From positions 248,001-312,000 of the forward strand of contig JASANH010000183.1 in NCBI GenBank assembly GCA_030248295.1: a stretch of 64,000 nucleotides of DNA, given 5' to 3'. Source of the stretch: Mesodorylaimus sp. YZB2_4. Lineage: Eukaryota > Nematoda > Enoplea > Dorylaimida > Dorylaimidae. The translations under genes were made by a program, and so were the position numbers. A model generated the notes under the pieces. That model saw only the letters and a program-made list of their open reading frames with translations. It ran no database searches and was not told where the DNA came from. The stretch's first letter is position 1, and every line of letters starts with the position of its first letter. Below, in pieces: positions 11,523-24,256 of this stretch.

Positions 11523-14500
11523 GAAATCGACTTACTTCCAGTTAGAACCAAAAAATACAGAGTGACTCCAAGCCACTCAAATCTTGAATTCCAATTCTCA
11601 ATGCTTTTGGCCATTTTCAATCCACAATTTCTAAAGCAGCAGGAAAAAGTGCAAAGGCCAGTCAATTTTCTCTGAACCAAGCAAGTTATAAATGAGCCTT
11701 CACACACAGTGCTTCCCACCAGCTGAAACCTTTAGGCTTTTAGCTTTTAGATTCTTTCATAAACACCTAATCGCCCACTCACCAGTTATGGAAATCTTTC
11801 AAAACTTTCTCTTCAATATATTCCACCTCTTTTCACCAGACTGCCGCTTGACTGACGCGTCGAGCGTTCATGCCATCCATCCCAACTTTCACTTTCCTAC
11901 CCCCATCAGCTAAACATTGTCAGCTACACACCTTGCCATAGTCCAATGGCATTGCCAGATTCATCATCAGTTTAGAACAGTCAGCAAGTAACCAGTCGGC
12001 AATCTTGTCCTTCCCCCTCAGAGCAAATCCTCCCTTTCCACCAGCACTTTTAATCAAAACTAGTTTACATTGTATTTATTGAATCTAGAATCATAAAATT
12101 CTCCATTTTCCATCTAACGCCTCGTTGAGATTGACATGTACTGTGTGACTCATTGGGTGCTTCTAAGGACCGTCTACGTTGCACCTTGGCTATTGAGCTG
12201 ACAATGAGCCACCCCAACTTGTACCTGATCGTGACATATCCTTCGCATTACAGTGTATCTTTTTCTAAAACCTCAGGGACAGTGTTTCTTTCTGCAATAC
12301 ATGCTCAGCTGTTTGCATCTAGACAGTTTGTTCATGTTACAATCTGAGTTTTTAGGTATCATAACCTGACAAGAAACAGTCGGCACCGTCGTCTGGAGCT
12401 TTCTCTCATCCAAATGACCTTCCAACAACCAACATGCAGCCAAAGTCACACCTTAAACAATGTGAGACCCCTAATTCGACGATCAACGCAATGGAAAAAG
12501 CTTTCACTATGATCTCAGAACTGATCACAATCTGAAGATCACAATGAAAGCCGAATCCACGAGCGAGTCTAACAGTCACATCCTCCCACCAAGGATCAAG
12601 TCCCTTCGTGACCACTCGTTGCACTCAACTGCAAGTTGCACGTAGCAATCAGACTGCACACACTCCACGGAACCAGAGCCACCTGTGCTGAACTGATGTG
12701 CACCCACGCAGGCACAAATGTCAGATTTGTAAAGTCGACTTCCATAGCACACCCGTCAGTAAGTAAAACAAGCCCAACTTACCATTCTTCCGTCCAGACC
12801 ACCAACTTGCACTCCACGCACTGCAGGTAAGTCGCAGTCGGCCATTCTTGCAGGGCGTCCACCAACTCCGCGCCACCCATTTCCTGGAGTGAATCGGGCA
12901 TTCTCTCACTCCTATCGCCCTTCTTATTCGGCCCCGAAAAAATGTTTCTCCATTCTCAGGAATGCGTAGTCTTCTCGTCGAAAATTGCAACGAACCCGAG
13001 ACCGCGCGCCATTTCGTCGCCTTTTACATACCCGACTCCATTCTTCATCCCATTCTAACACACACCCGAATGAACTCACCTGAATGTCCGTGACAAGGCG
13101 ATTCGAGCTGCCGATAATTCCCGCCATTGATAGCCTATCTAACGCCCTCCTTCGCTCGCTGCACCAACCAATGTGAAATTCCTTACTACAACTATCCTGC
13201 GCATAGCAAGTTCAACTTCGGGTCACCAAACTGTACGCGCCGACGACTAGGCGCGGCTGGCTGCAACGCAACGAGACCGAGTGACAAGGGTAGTCGAACG
13301 AGACGAAATTCATTCCACTCAACACTTGCCATACCGACATTCACGAGTGGCCCGCCGTGGGCAATGTAACCGAACCGAACGCCCTCCCCTTCACCTTGCA
13401 TTCTAATAAAGACATCCCCAAATGGCCGCTCAAAGGGCAGAGGAGATGCCAATCTTGTCAAATCGATCACGATACACTCCAGCCAACATTCCACTCCTAC
13501 CTACGTCATCCCGCACCGTCCAGCCCGACCCAGCCAGCCACCCCAACCCACACACGCGTCAAATGCCACACGTCCACCCTACCATTCCTCTACAAATACA
13601 AGCGCACGCGTGCACACCGACCCAATCACCTGCCCTCCGTCCCTATTATTCCCAGAACCGCCATATGTTGCCCATGCAAACAATAAATGAAATGTGCTGC
13701 TCACTCGCTACCGCACACACCACGCACCATCATAGCAAAACATGACCCCTCCACACAGCTTGCCCTTGCGCAAACGTCGCTGAATAAACGCCCCACACGA
13801 ACTGTTATCTCCCGCTCCAGTCACCATTTGGAAATGCCGCATATTTGAGGCGTGTACACACCAACGACTACGCTACAGACGAAACCCGCGTCACGCACCA
13901 GCAATGCACCTACCGATAACACGATCACGGCCCGTCCAGCAGACCATACGAAACCCGAGCCCAGCTGACGACCACATGTTGAACAATAGCAACCCCCAGC
14001 CAACCAGTACAACACGTGCGCCACATCCACTTAGCTCTCAATGCTTCACCCCCCACTCCACTGCAAAGCTGCCCCAGCTTAGCACGTAATTGCGGCCCAC
14101 TCCTTACTAGTCCACCATAGGCCGCATCGATGCGGCCACTCACGAGTCCATCCATCCGATGGCCGCACTCACGCGCCACTCCTCAACCATCCGCCACCAC
14201 GCAAGCCAGCCAACTAATCCTTGTGACCTCTTCCAAACGGCCAGCCCTAAAAATAAACCCCATTCACCCTTGCTAGCCTCGTCAGCATTAATCACTGGCG
14301 CCAACGTGGCCCCATTCATCCTTTACTCATTTCCTCTTATCCAACAGCCGCCCTCCACGCATCACCATCAGAATAGAAAACTTAGTAAAAAGCACAAATT
14401 CTAAACTGGTCAAGGGCTAGTCAACCAATCCACTTTAAGCCTCCTAGTAAACCAGAAAAACTGCATTCCAACGCGTATCCGGCCAGCTGTTTTCCACAAA

Positions 14501-17500
14501 CCGGGACCCCGTTTCACATTCTACACAACACCCACGCAAAATCAGTTACGTACAAAAACTAAAAGAACATCCAACAGAGGCCACTACTCGGACGCAAATG
14601 GGTTCTTGTTCTTGTTCCCTGTGAATCAACCTAGTACACACCTGGCCACCGTTCCTTCCACCACCACCCCATAAGCTCACTCTTTCGCCTCGTTCCAGCC
14701 AGCACTCAACAAATGCCATACAAACATAGCCTTAGCCATCGTAGTAGTATTACGAGAAACAGATACATTCTAGCCCCGACTAAAAGTCCAGAATGACCGA
14801 ACCTTTCAGAAAAGATCACTTTACGCGCCCCATTCGCCCTTCTCTTCATTCTTTAAGCTACAAACTTGAAATCCCCTTTTCGTCCACTCGCACACATCTC
14901 GCTGCACCTTAGAAATAGAACAACACACAAGCAACCGACTCGATCGGTCAAGCTAAGTAAGCAAACGGGCACCGCCACCACTCGCCACCGCTTTCTTTTT
15001 AACTTTTCACATCGAATAGTGGCAGCGCAGGCAGCCAACAACTTTAGCTTGCGCCACTATGAGTAGAAAAAGGCACATTCGACACACCAATCATATACTG
15101 TACAGCTGTCGCCATAGTGGTGAAATTGGGATAGGCTTACGTAAGATAAACACACATTTGCCAAAAGAGACGAAATCTGCTTCGCTCATTCTGGGAATCA
15201 AAATTCGTACAAGTAATACAACTATTCCACTTCCTGATTGATCATCTCACAATCAGACATCGCGACACAAGATTCGTTCAGTGCTCGATCTGAATCCAAT
15301 GATGCAACAGTTTATGTCGGGCACGAAGCAAACTTTCTCCATTTGCTTCCTTTGAAATACAGACTATAGAAACCCTTGGATCGATATGAACTCTATCAAA
15401 CAGACAAATTGCAATGGCAGTTTTGCAATCGATCAATTAATAAGTAATCTTGTCAAAAAACACAGATCAAGCCATGGATCGAACAATCAACACTAATTCC
15501 AGATGGAATTTTTATCGATCACCACCTGATCGATTGATTACAAAAAATCCCCCAAAGTAATCAATGTGCCAATTACCCAATTCCATCATCGACCCCCAAT
15601 GAACCCATTATCGTGTTTGAGTGACACACCTACAATATTGACAGTCACGCAGTTCGGCAGTACGTAGGTCATCGGCATCAGTCATGGTGTGATTATATTT
15701 TTGAAACGTCAGGGTCCCTGAGCATAATGTGGCAGGCAGGCAGATTCCATCGATCGATCACTTGCCCACACACAGCAATCGGCCGATCCGAACAAGATCT
15801 CAACTCAGAGAAAACTACTATGACACTGTATAAGCGGGCAGAAAAAAACCTCATAAGTTTTACGATTAGGGAAATTCTAATACAAAGAATGAAACATGTT
15901 TCTCTCATAATCGTCCTTGTCCTAACTTCAGCAACATCATAAATGCCACTAAAAATGCGTCAAGTACAGAGCAAGAAGAAGAGCATGTGCTGTTCGGGAA
16001 AGCTAGCCCCCGCCTCCCTCAACTGCAAGGTTCAAGTTGACTCCTTCGACATATGGGAGCCCTCGGGAATATCAGAAACCGTCCATTTTAGACATAACAT
16101 CATCCACAAGTTCGTTTGCCCGTCTCTTTACCAAAAATTTCATTCCTCCTTCACTTGTGTGTACCCACGCCTGGTACACACAAGTCGGCTGCAAAACCAC
16201 CTCCTCATAGCAGGTCTATGTGATGCACAAAGATCACTTTATGCTTATCTTGTCCGTCTAATCAACTTATCACACCAATATCTATTAGCTATATTTCCTT
16301 ATCTGCAGATGTCCTTACACCGACTATTCCCACTCCCGAGTCACCTCGCCAAGCCCACAACCCGAGCGCACTAGGGCCACACCTTTCTCTCCCACATACC
16401 GCACCCTATCAATTTCACATCCGTTTTTCACATCATAGCTTGCCTGACTCACCAGTCCAGTCCACTTTACACTCGTTCGATTTACATGGTCCAATTGTTG
16501 AACGATCGAGCAATACGAACTGTGCAGGAACGCGGAACTGGCCCCACTCACTAGTCCCGTGACAAGCGAGAATAACGGGAAATGGAGAAACGTGTCTACA
16601 CTCGCCGAAGACCTACCAGACTGCCAACACTAGGACGAACGACCCCGACTGAACAAGTGAACGAAGGCCCAGCCCCGACATCAACGTCAATGGCTGCTAC
16701 CTAACAAAACTCTGCGCGCAGCACACACCGGTTTAATGTTAAACGGGCAACACGCGCGCCAGTCTGGCCTCCTATTATGTATGTGCACATCGGGACTACC
16801 GGGCGCCAGCCACCTACCTATATACCGTACTAGCCAGTGCTTTGCTCACCTGCAGCGGTGGCGCGATTGAACTGCCTAGCCAGCCCGCACTATCCACCAG
16901 CCGACGACTACGTGTATTAGCGTCAGAGCGCAGTACCCCCGGCCCGCTAGTTCAGTTGTTAGTCTAAGCCGAATTCTACGCATACCAAAACGCACTTGAA
17001 GCATTCTCCATGCTCATATTCTTCTACCCCCCCCCCCCGCCAAACAGCCGCATACCATCGTCCTACCCGTACGTACCTGTATCCAAGCCCACTTCATCCT
17101 AGGCCTATTTTATTGCCATCATCGCCCCCTCCTCTTACACGACGACCAAAACCAATTTAGCCTCCCCAATCGGCCACCAATCACATCTGCACGTGCGAAA
17201 AATGCGATAACAGCTGCACACAACGATTAGCCAACAAGGCACAAAATGTGAATTGCATATGCCAAGAAAAGTGCAATATGCAATGCACAGCAGGCGTAGG
17301 CGTCGAGGCCGGTACATACCCAAGTGCAAAGGTGCACCCACAACCGTATCGCTCTCAGCTACTCGTGCTAGAGTACAGCTGGCTGCTAAAGATAGAACGG
17401 GCTTACAACAGGGAACAGTCGGGCAAATGCTGTGGGCCACGAAATACCATAATTGAAGTAACTAGACAGCAACCAATCTAAATTATCAAAGCAACCTGTT

Positions 17501-19820
17501 TGCCCATGCAGTCGCCAAAAAACTGACTTTTCAAGGATTTACCGCCAAAAATCCCTAAATTCCGCAATTCTAAGTATAATTTCGTCAAAACGCTGACATA
17601 TGCTCATTCAATTTAAGAAATTTTCTAACACCTATTCAAAATGGGCGCGAATTCAGCATTCTCAATCCTACCACATCAAGAATCCGAAAAATCAAAATTG
17701 CTGTTATAAACCAAGACAACAAATCAAATAAACTACACTTGTGAGAAAACCAACGTCTAGAAAAGATGGCACTTAAACTGCACCGCACCTACAAAATTTT
17801 TGAAACTTTCGATTGAACAAAAGGTTTCAAGTCAATGGAAATCAGAAAAGTAGACGTAGACAACGCCAGATGGCGACGAGTGATGGCTGAAATGAGGACA
17901 CTAGTTTTCATTTACCATTCGCATCATCCCTCGACTTTACATAAACCCTCCGCCATTCAAACACTAACTCACTCAGGGGAAAAGAAATGCTTCTTCGTTT
18001 CTTATAGTGCGTCGTCGATGAAAAGAATTGGCCAGACAGACCAGACCAGACGAATGAAGAAAAACCAAACCTGAACCTCACACTGCCCAAAACGACGCCC
18101 ATGACTTACAGACAAATGGAAAAAATGAAGCATAAGTATTTGCTAAACTGAATTCGTCAGAAGACCGATAAAGACGCGGAACCTGGCGCATTTGCTTTCA
18201 AAAACTAGCCGAACGAACGAATGGTAAACGTTTTCCACAAAGATCTCGTCTACTTCCTCGTCCCAGTTCGACCTCTTTTCTTTGCCCTACCTTCGCAATC
18301 ATAAGCAGCAGCAGTTGGCCGAGCAAGCAACGAGCCAGCGGCGCAACATGAGGCGTACATTTCGAAAGAGGAGAAAAAACTTGAGCAAACGAACGAAAAG
18401 ATTCTTTCGCAGTATGTATGTTACAAAACCTGAAACCCCGCCTTTGCCAAACGGAACTAACGTATGGGGATGAATAAGCGAGTAGAATCTTTTATTGCCA
18501 GAAATAAAAAAAGTCTACGCTGAAAAAAATGGGCGCACAAGACGATACTCAGTCATGCCACCCACAATCAGTCAGCTCAGGCTGTACCAGGCCATCCAGT
18601 CATCATCATACCACCCACGATGTCGACGCCGTCTCGAAGCAAAAGGGTAAGTTTACCGAAAAAATAGAAAACTAGTGCAGTCATAAATTGTTCACCGAGT
18701 GTTAGCATAAAATGCGTCAGACACGGTTGTAAAAATGCAAAGAAAATGTTACACAATGATGCAAAGAAACATCACCAGCAGCATGTAAGCCTATCAAAAT
18801 GCAATAGAAAATACTGTAATCGAGTAGGATTACTTTGAAAATGCAAAAATTGACAGCCAAATCAGACAAACTGTCACGAAAAATTTTTCCGTCAAGTTAT
18901 TCACGCCAGGGTATCTAATTTAGGTGGGCTACTTCGAAAAACAGTGCAGAAGGGAAAAAAGTTTAGAAGGCAAAAAACATTTTTACGTCAGAATTTTGAC
19001 AGTGCCAAAAACTCGCCATGGAATGCGTGCATACCTATGGAATGGAAAATCCAAAAATCAAGGTACTTACACTACTTCGAAACAGCCGTCGGATTTGCAT
19101 CGAATATTGGATCTGTAGCCGCAGGTTGGTCGCCTCGACCCGCTAAGCAGTACATATGCACAACCTGAAATGCCAGTTTTCGAAATTTAACACTCTTGAG
19201 CGTAAGTATGAGTGAGGTCAACTCCTCAGCATACTCTAAGGCTACACACTTATTTATACAGACAACATGAAGCGTTCAAAAGTGTGCTTGAAATTCATTC
19301 TGAGCCCTCGATCTCCTCAAATCGCATTCCTTTCGGATTTCGCGCGTTTTAGCAGACAAATGCGCCTGAACATAACTTGATTGACTGACCCGCGGGAAAT
19401 TCAACCTACTAACTTTTCTTGATCTTTCTTGACAAATGTCTTTGGAGACAAAGACCATATGAACATACTCAATAGAGAAATCATGAAGTCAAATCAGGCA
19501 CGTTTACAGCAGATAGGACTTGTTCAAGCAGTACAGTGCAAACGGATGCAGAGAACAAAATAAGTGAGAATAAATACAAGCAATAAAAGCTCTGTTCTCC
19601 GGGATACACAATAAAAGGCTAGTGCATTCTCACTAGCCTAAAACAATCCATCCTGACACAGAATTTTGCAGAATTGACCGAAGTGCATGGCACCCATCAA
19701 TGCAATCACAATCATCGCAGCATGGAGTAGAGCAATCATATCAGCAGGAATCACAGTCTTGTTTTGCATACGGCTTGTATCATCGCCTGCACTGGGGCCC
19801 GTTGGATCATGTTCTTGCAG
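11521..19820. other. 8.3-kb gene-poor region
   Basis: Much of 12.6-17.2 kb on the plus strand is C-rich and G-poor (many CCAC, ACCC and CCAGCC words). Because stop codons are scarce there, many short Pro/Thr/His-rich frames stay open. None has a signal peptide, domain or convincing splice context. Many ATCGAT and GATC words occur at 15.3-15.8 kb. I see no gene, RNA gene or clear transposon end. Confidence 0.5.
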
Positions 19821-19824
19821 GGAA

Positions 19825-20348
19825 CTACCCATGCTGGGAGCCCGATGACTGCCCCTGCCCCGTGCGCATTGTAGGATTGCATTCAATGGATGATGATTGC
19901 ATGAGGGAAGTGCAGTTTGGGGCAAAGACAGGCCTGAATTGTGGCGGATGGGGAAAGCCATATGGCGTGGGTTGCATTGCTGGTGGCGGCCAGTGTATAG
20001 ATTGTACCGGGCATCGGTTGGGGCGAATTCGTGGTGGCAATGCTCTGAAGTCATTCGATGGAGCTGCTATTGTACAGACGTCTGTAAGGCCTGCTGGGGC
20101 AGAACTAGAATCGCCAGTGATTGTACCTATAAATAAAAGACACCAACAATGGCAAAGACACGGCACAGTAACCGTATCACAAAAAACAACTTACATGGCT
20201 GCAATTGTTCGTTCATTACCAGACTGGCTGCTTCGTCTTGTTGGATTGGTTCTGGTGCGAGAACGCAGCCATTTTGCGCGTCCGCTGCCTGTCGTGCGAG
20301 CTGGTCGTGCGAGCCAGTAACGGGTGACTGTGCTGTCGCTGATGCCAT
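19825..20348 (-). CDS. Tentative small proline-rich protein, two exons
   Basis: Exon 1 (20348-20195) starts MASATAQSPVTG and ends at a GTAAGT donor in phase 1. Exon 2 (20126-19825) follows an acceptor after a T-rich tract and gives a frame with SSSAPAGLTDVC, LPPRIRPNRCP, a Pro-rich stretch (WPPPAMQPTPYGFPHPP) and stop. The sum is 456 nt, 151 aa. No domain is recognised. A second minus-strand frame continues past the stop and contains a hydrophobic run (IALLHAAMIVIALMGAM), so an extra exon or a different frame is possible. The plus strand is also open here for 206 codons. I favour the minus strand only for its splice sites. Confidence 0.35.
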
Positions 20349-20484
20349 GTTCGTCAAAGTCTCGCCGTATCTACAGCAGATATGCAGATAAGGAGGATAT
20401 CATTACAAGTTATTTCAGGCACAGAGAAAATCAATGGATCCCACGCAATTTTAAAATGTTTGCTGCCAATTTTTGCAGTATCTT

Positions 20485-20627
20485 AAGCTGGAAGTATAGT
20501 TCGATGCGATGCGTAAAATAGGCTTGCGATGCGACGTTTTAGGCACCTTTTTACATTATCAGTTGGCCCATAAACGTCGCATCGCACGCTCATTTGACGC
20601 ATCGCATCGAACTATACTTTGGGCTTT
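20485..20627. mobile_element. GATGCGATGCG foldback MITE, copy 1
   Basis: A 143-bp near-palindrome. The left arm begins AAGCTGGAAGTATAG, then TTCGATGCGATGCG. The right arm is its complement, ending CGCATCGAACTATACTT and GGGCTT. The arms flank a short spacer (ACCTTTTTACATTATC). Copies are at 55194-55338 (full) and 58729-58819 (right part). It has no coding capacity. Confidence 0.8.
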
Positions 20628-21019
20628 AGGTGACCCTTGCTTCTGCACCCAGCCGGCGGGAGAAGCCGGAAAAACTCCAACGGGAGGAAGGCAAGTCTCG
20701 CGACTATACCTGCCCTAGAAACATCAACCAGAGAGGCTGACGTCTCCCACCCAGGGTGGGGGGTATCGATCTCCCGACCGCCAGGAATGCTGGTTACACT
20801 TAACACAGGAATCCTGATTTTCAGGACCCTTATTTTTGACTCATATTCAGCACAGAACTTTACAAGCTCATCCAATTGAGTTGCAAACATTTCAGTACTT
20901 TCTGCTGACAAGTTGCAGCGGCAAGTGTCAAGTGCACAAGCGGGTTCTAGCTGCATCTGGTAAAGCTGCTAGCAACATGTTTGCAAGAGTTCAACAGTCA
21001 GAAAGTGATACCGCATATC

Positions 21020-24000
21020 TTACCTTGGGTCACCCGGTCGTGCACACGTCTGAACGAACTGCGTTACCGGCAGTCGTCGATTCGACTCCTCATTATGCGA
21101 GCGATATGTGGGTGGCGGTGATCCAACCGCAGCGTGCAAACTCTCGCAGGCACCATGATATCCAAGCAGGCTACAAAACAAAATTACGGGGAAGTCGACC
21201 AGTTATAGTCCACAAGTCGTTCAAGTATTTTAGTTTTCTATTCATGCTATGTTCAGTGAATATTACTCCCCCTCAGTTCTCCCTCCAGTGAAATACTGTG
21301 TAAGGGGGGGGTCTCCACGGTAGTGATCAGTGGATCACCTATTTCTTACGATAGTATGTGGTAGCCCAGACACTTACGATTGTGTTTTAGTAGAGGGTAA
21401 GGCCATAAATTATGCTCATTGCGTGGATTACATGCACTGCAAGGGAGTTTGGGTTGAGTTCTTTGGCAGAACTTGCATTCTAAAATGCTGCAAATTCCCC
21501 TCACGATCAGGTAAACCCCTCAACTTGCCCGCGATATTATCTGAGTTTTACAGTATATATTCATGATCGATACACTAAATTGTTGCTTAAAAATGAAACA
21601 TAATCCTGGAAAGACGTCATGGCGTAAAATGCAAAAGACACTACAGTCCATCATTGCCATGCTAGGAGCATTGTTACAGCGATGATACTGACGATGAGAC
21701 TTCGACAAGAGCAGGGGAAAAACAGTTCGAAATGCCCCCCCCATAAGTAGCATTGGCGATAGATGCTTATAAACTCACCACACCTTATTGGGGGATATAT
21801 AAGACGACTCTCGGGCGCTACCCTCTTCTTGCGTGGGAACCTGACCTTTCCCTAACAGATGCAAACAATATTGGTAATTTGGATTAAAAAGCAAGATATG
21901 GCATTGATAGCAGTACCCGTGCAAACTTTGATAGTGTATGGGACACTATGCATATCACTGGTAATGAATGATGGTTAGCGCAGCACGAGCTCATGGAGAT
22001 CCTACAGTAGGGGTGCATCAGCATGTGCTGCAGTTTGGGTCAGGACGGGAGTTCTCCGTACCTTCGCAATCTCTCTTCTTGCACCGACGCATGATAGGAA
22101 GGAGGTGGTGGCCTCCAAATGAACTCTGGTGGCACGCACGTCAACGGCGGTGGAGCTGGAATTGGAGCTGCACGATTAAAACTTCGAACTCGAGCGTAAG
22201 CCACAGTTGAGTGGCATTGACCAGGTAGAACAGCGGCTGCACGTCGCCGGCGCCGATTTTCGGCAGCCGATCGTAATCCGCACAAGTTCAAGCAACAAGT
22301 CGATAGGATGCAGTCCACGCTCACACACTCGTCGGATGGTGATGAATCGAAGGTGGTCAATCGCCATGCAATGCAGCTTACAGTCACCAAGACGACACCG
22401 ACACCTGAAATGTGCGGCAGAATTACAAAATTGTAGGCAATTTTTTTAGTTTTTCTTGAAGTCTCGCATTGATTTATTATTCATGGAGACCATCCAAAGG
22501 CAACCGTGGCTGATATACTGTGCTATGTTAGCTTGCACTTTTATGTCACTCTCCCCCAATTTCTTATCGATCATGTTCAAAGGTGGACTGCCAGAATAAA
22601 GAGTAGTCCCTCAAGAAGCTGCAAATTTTTTAAGCCCATTAGCGCAACTGTGCAACTGTCTCCTCGCCTTCGAGAAGAGTTCCCTCGCATGCCGAACTGC
22701 AGTTTCAAAGATGCCATAAAATGAAGATTTTATTGTTGGTTTCGCTCTACAACCTTTTTCTGTGCTCTTACTCACCGATCATCAATAGGCACAGCGTCAA
22801 TCTTGTGCTTCCCGACACGATCAAGGCGCCCAGAACAATGCCCACGATCACGCACGAGATTCCGATCACGCTTATAATGCCCACAAACCATCGGACGAAG
22901 GTCGATTGAGATTCGCGTCCACTCCCGCAACAACCTGCAATGACAGAAAAGGGGGTTATCGGTGAACAACTGTTGACAAAATGCTGGCTTGATTCGGTTA
23001 TGACAGCAGGCTTCGAAAAGTCTATGCATATGTATGCGTTCAGCAAGTCTGCACTCTACAGAGTCCGTGCTCGATGTTTCAAATCTCTTTTATGCTTGCA
23101 TAGCTCTAATGTATACTGTGTAACTGACGTATTTGTCACCTTTGGACTCCTCGTCCAATTGCTCTTGAAACCGGATCGGTGCCGCCATAGCGTTCCACAT
23201 CCCGTTTGGGTACATCCTCGGCAAATCATCGGGCGCCAGCACATGACCTCGAGCGCCCACGCCCGCCCCCGATGGCCCGCCCAAATCAAATGGCACCTCT
23301 CTACCCGCAGTGGGCGCACCACGGCCAGGGTCACCTACATTGCTCAAATGATGGTAATGCCCCGCAGCTGATGGCTGAAATGCGCCAGAACTAGTCAATG
23401 GGGGATGAGCAGTTGTTCCAGGCGCGTAGAGTAGGTCTGGACCGGGCGCGAATATGTGACTGGTCCGTCCAAATGGCGAGTCAGTGCTGGGGGACTCTTC
23501 GGGTCCATTCACTTTCACAGTGATGGGGGCAGGGGTTCCAGAAGAGCCAGTGGAACAAGTTTCCAACGAAGACGAACTCGAAGCTTCCACGTTCATCCGT
23601 CCGTTCGGATCTGGTGTCCTAACGTTCGAGCCCGCCTCTTCGTCCACAGCGTTTACTGTCACGATGTTAGGCCTACCGAAACTCGGCGAGGCAAGGGTAA
23701 CCTCAAACTCCGTTCCACTCCCATCGTGTCCTGCGCCAGAAACCTGTTGCGCATTCGATTCATCGATCACAGCCACCACGGTACAGAAGTTTGGCTTGTT
23801 CACTTCGAGCCATCGATCATCGTAAATGATGGTCTTGTTGCTCCGGCCACTCTTCGTGCTACTTATGGTACTGGGACAAGTGGGTGTGGACACGACACTA
23901 CCAACTGTACTCGCCCGACGGAATAGGTCATCCACAAATCTCCAACTCCCACCGCCGCCTTGACTCACTTGACTCCTCACCGTGCTACTGGCGCAACTGG

Positions 24001-24256
24001 ACAGAGTGCCCACACGAATCACAGTGGGACGGCCAGTGGTTGAATATGGATCTTCACTAAATTCCGAGGAAGGAAGTTGAAATTTATCCTTCAATCTTTT
24101 CATTAATCGACGGCGATAGCAATTGGAATTTGATAATCCGCCATTGATCGATTTTGGGTGCGCATGGAGATGGCCGCTGGATATGGTACTGTGTGCATTG
24201 GTACTATGAGAAATATTGTCCACACTGCTACCATCGCAAACGATTTCAGTGGCCAT
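21020..24256 (-). CDS. Two-pass membrane protein with two C-terminal PPxY motifs
   Basis: Exons 24256-23140, 22934-22776, 22404-22062 and 21170-21020 have matching phases (1, 1, 2) and total 1770 nt, 589 aa. Residues 1-372 are a Ser/Gly/Pro-rich, presumably cytosolic region with a basic patch (LMKRLKDKF). Transmembrane segments lie at about 388-411 (WFVGIISVIGISCVIVGIVL) and 418-440 (RLTLCLLMIGVGVVLVTV), separated by a few residues. A Cys-rich stretch, an R5 run and a Pro-rich tail follow. PPPPSYHASVQEERLR near 525-539 and SPPPTYRSH near 558-566 each contain a PPxY motif, which in known proteins binds WW domains such as those of Nedd4-type ubiquitin ligases. If the last intron is retained, a stop at 22040 gives 546 aa. 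I do not recognise the family. The only in-frame start is at 24256. Confidence 0.75.

Noticed and set aside
11276..11719. 147-codon minus-strand frame and matching plus-strand poly-Lys frames
   Set aside because: They arise from the poly-A tract; no start context, domain or splice sites.
12600..14400. Many Pro/Thr/His-rich plus-strand frames
   Set aside because: C-rich, G-poor composition lowers stop frequency; no coding signals beyond open length.
19700..20320. 206-codon plus-strand frame
   Set aside because: It mirrors the proline-rich minus-strand frame, which has better splice sites; composition is unlike a structured protein.
20820..20956. Minus-strand frame beginning MQLEPACALDTCRC as an extra exon of the membrane-protein gene
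   Set aside because: Splicing the previous exon to it gives a stop after three codons; the frame then runs into a dispersed repeat.
23456..23926. 156-codon plus-strand frame
   Set aside because: Shadow of the large minus-strand exon of the membrane-protein gene.
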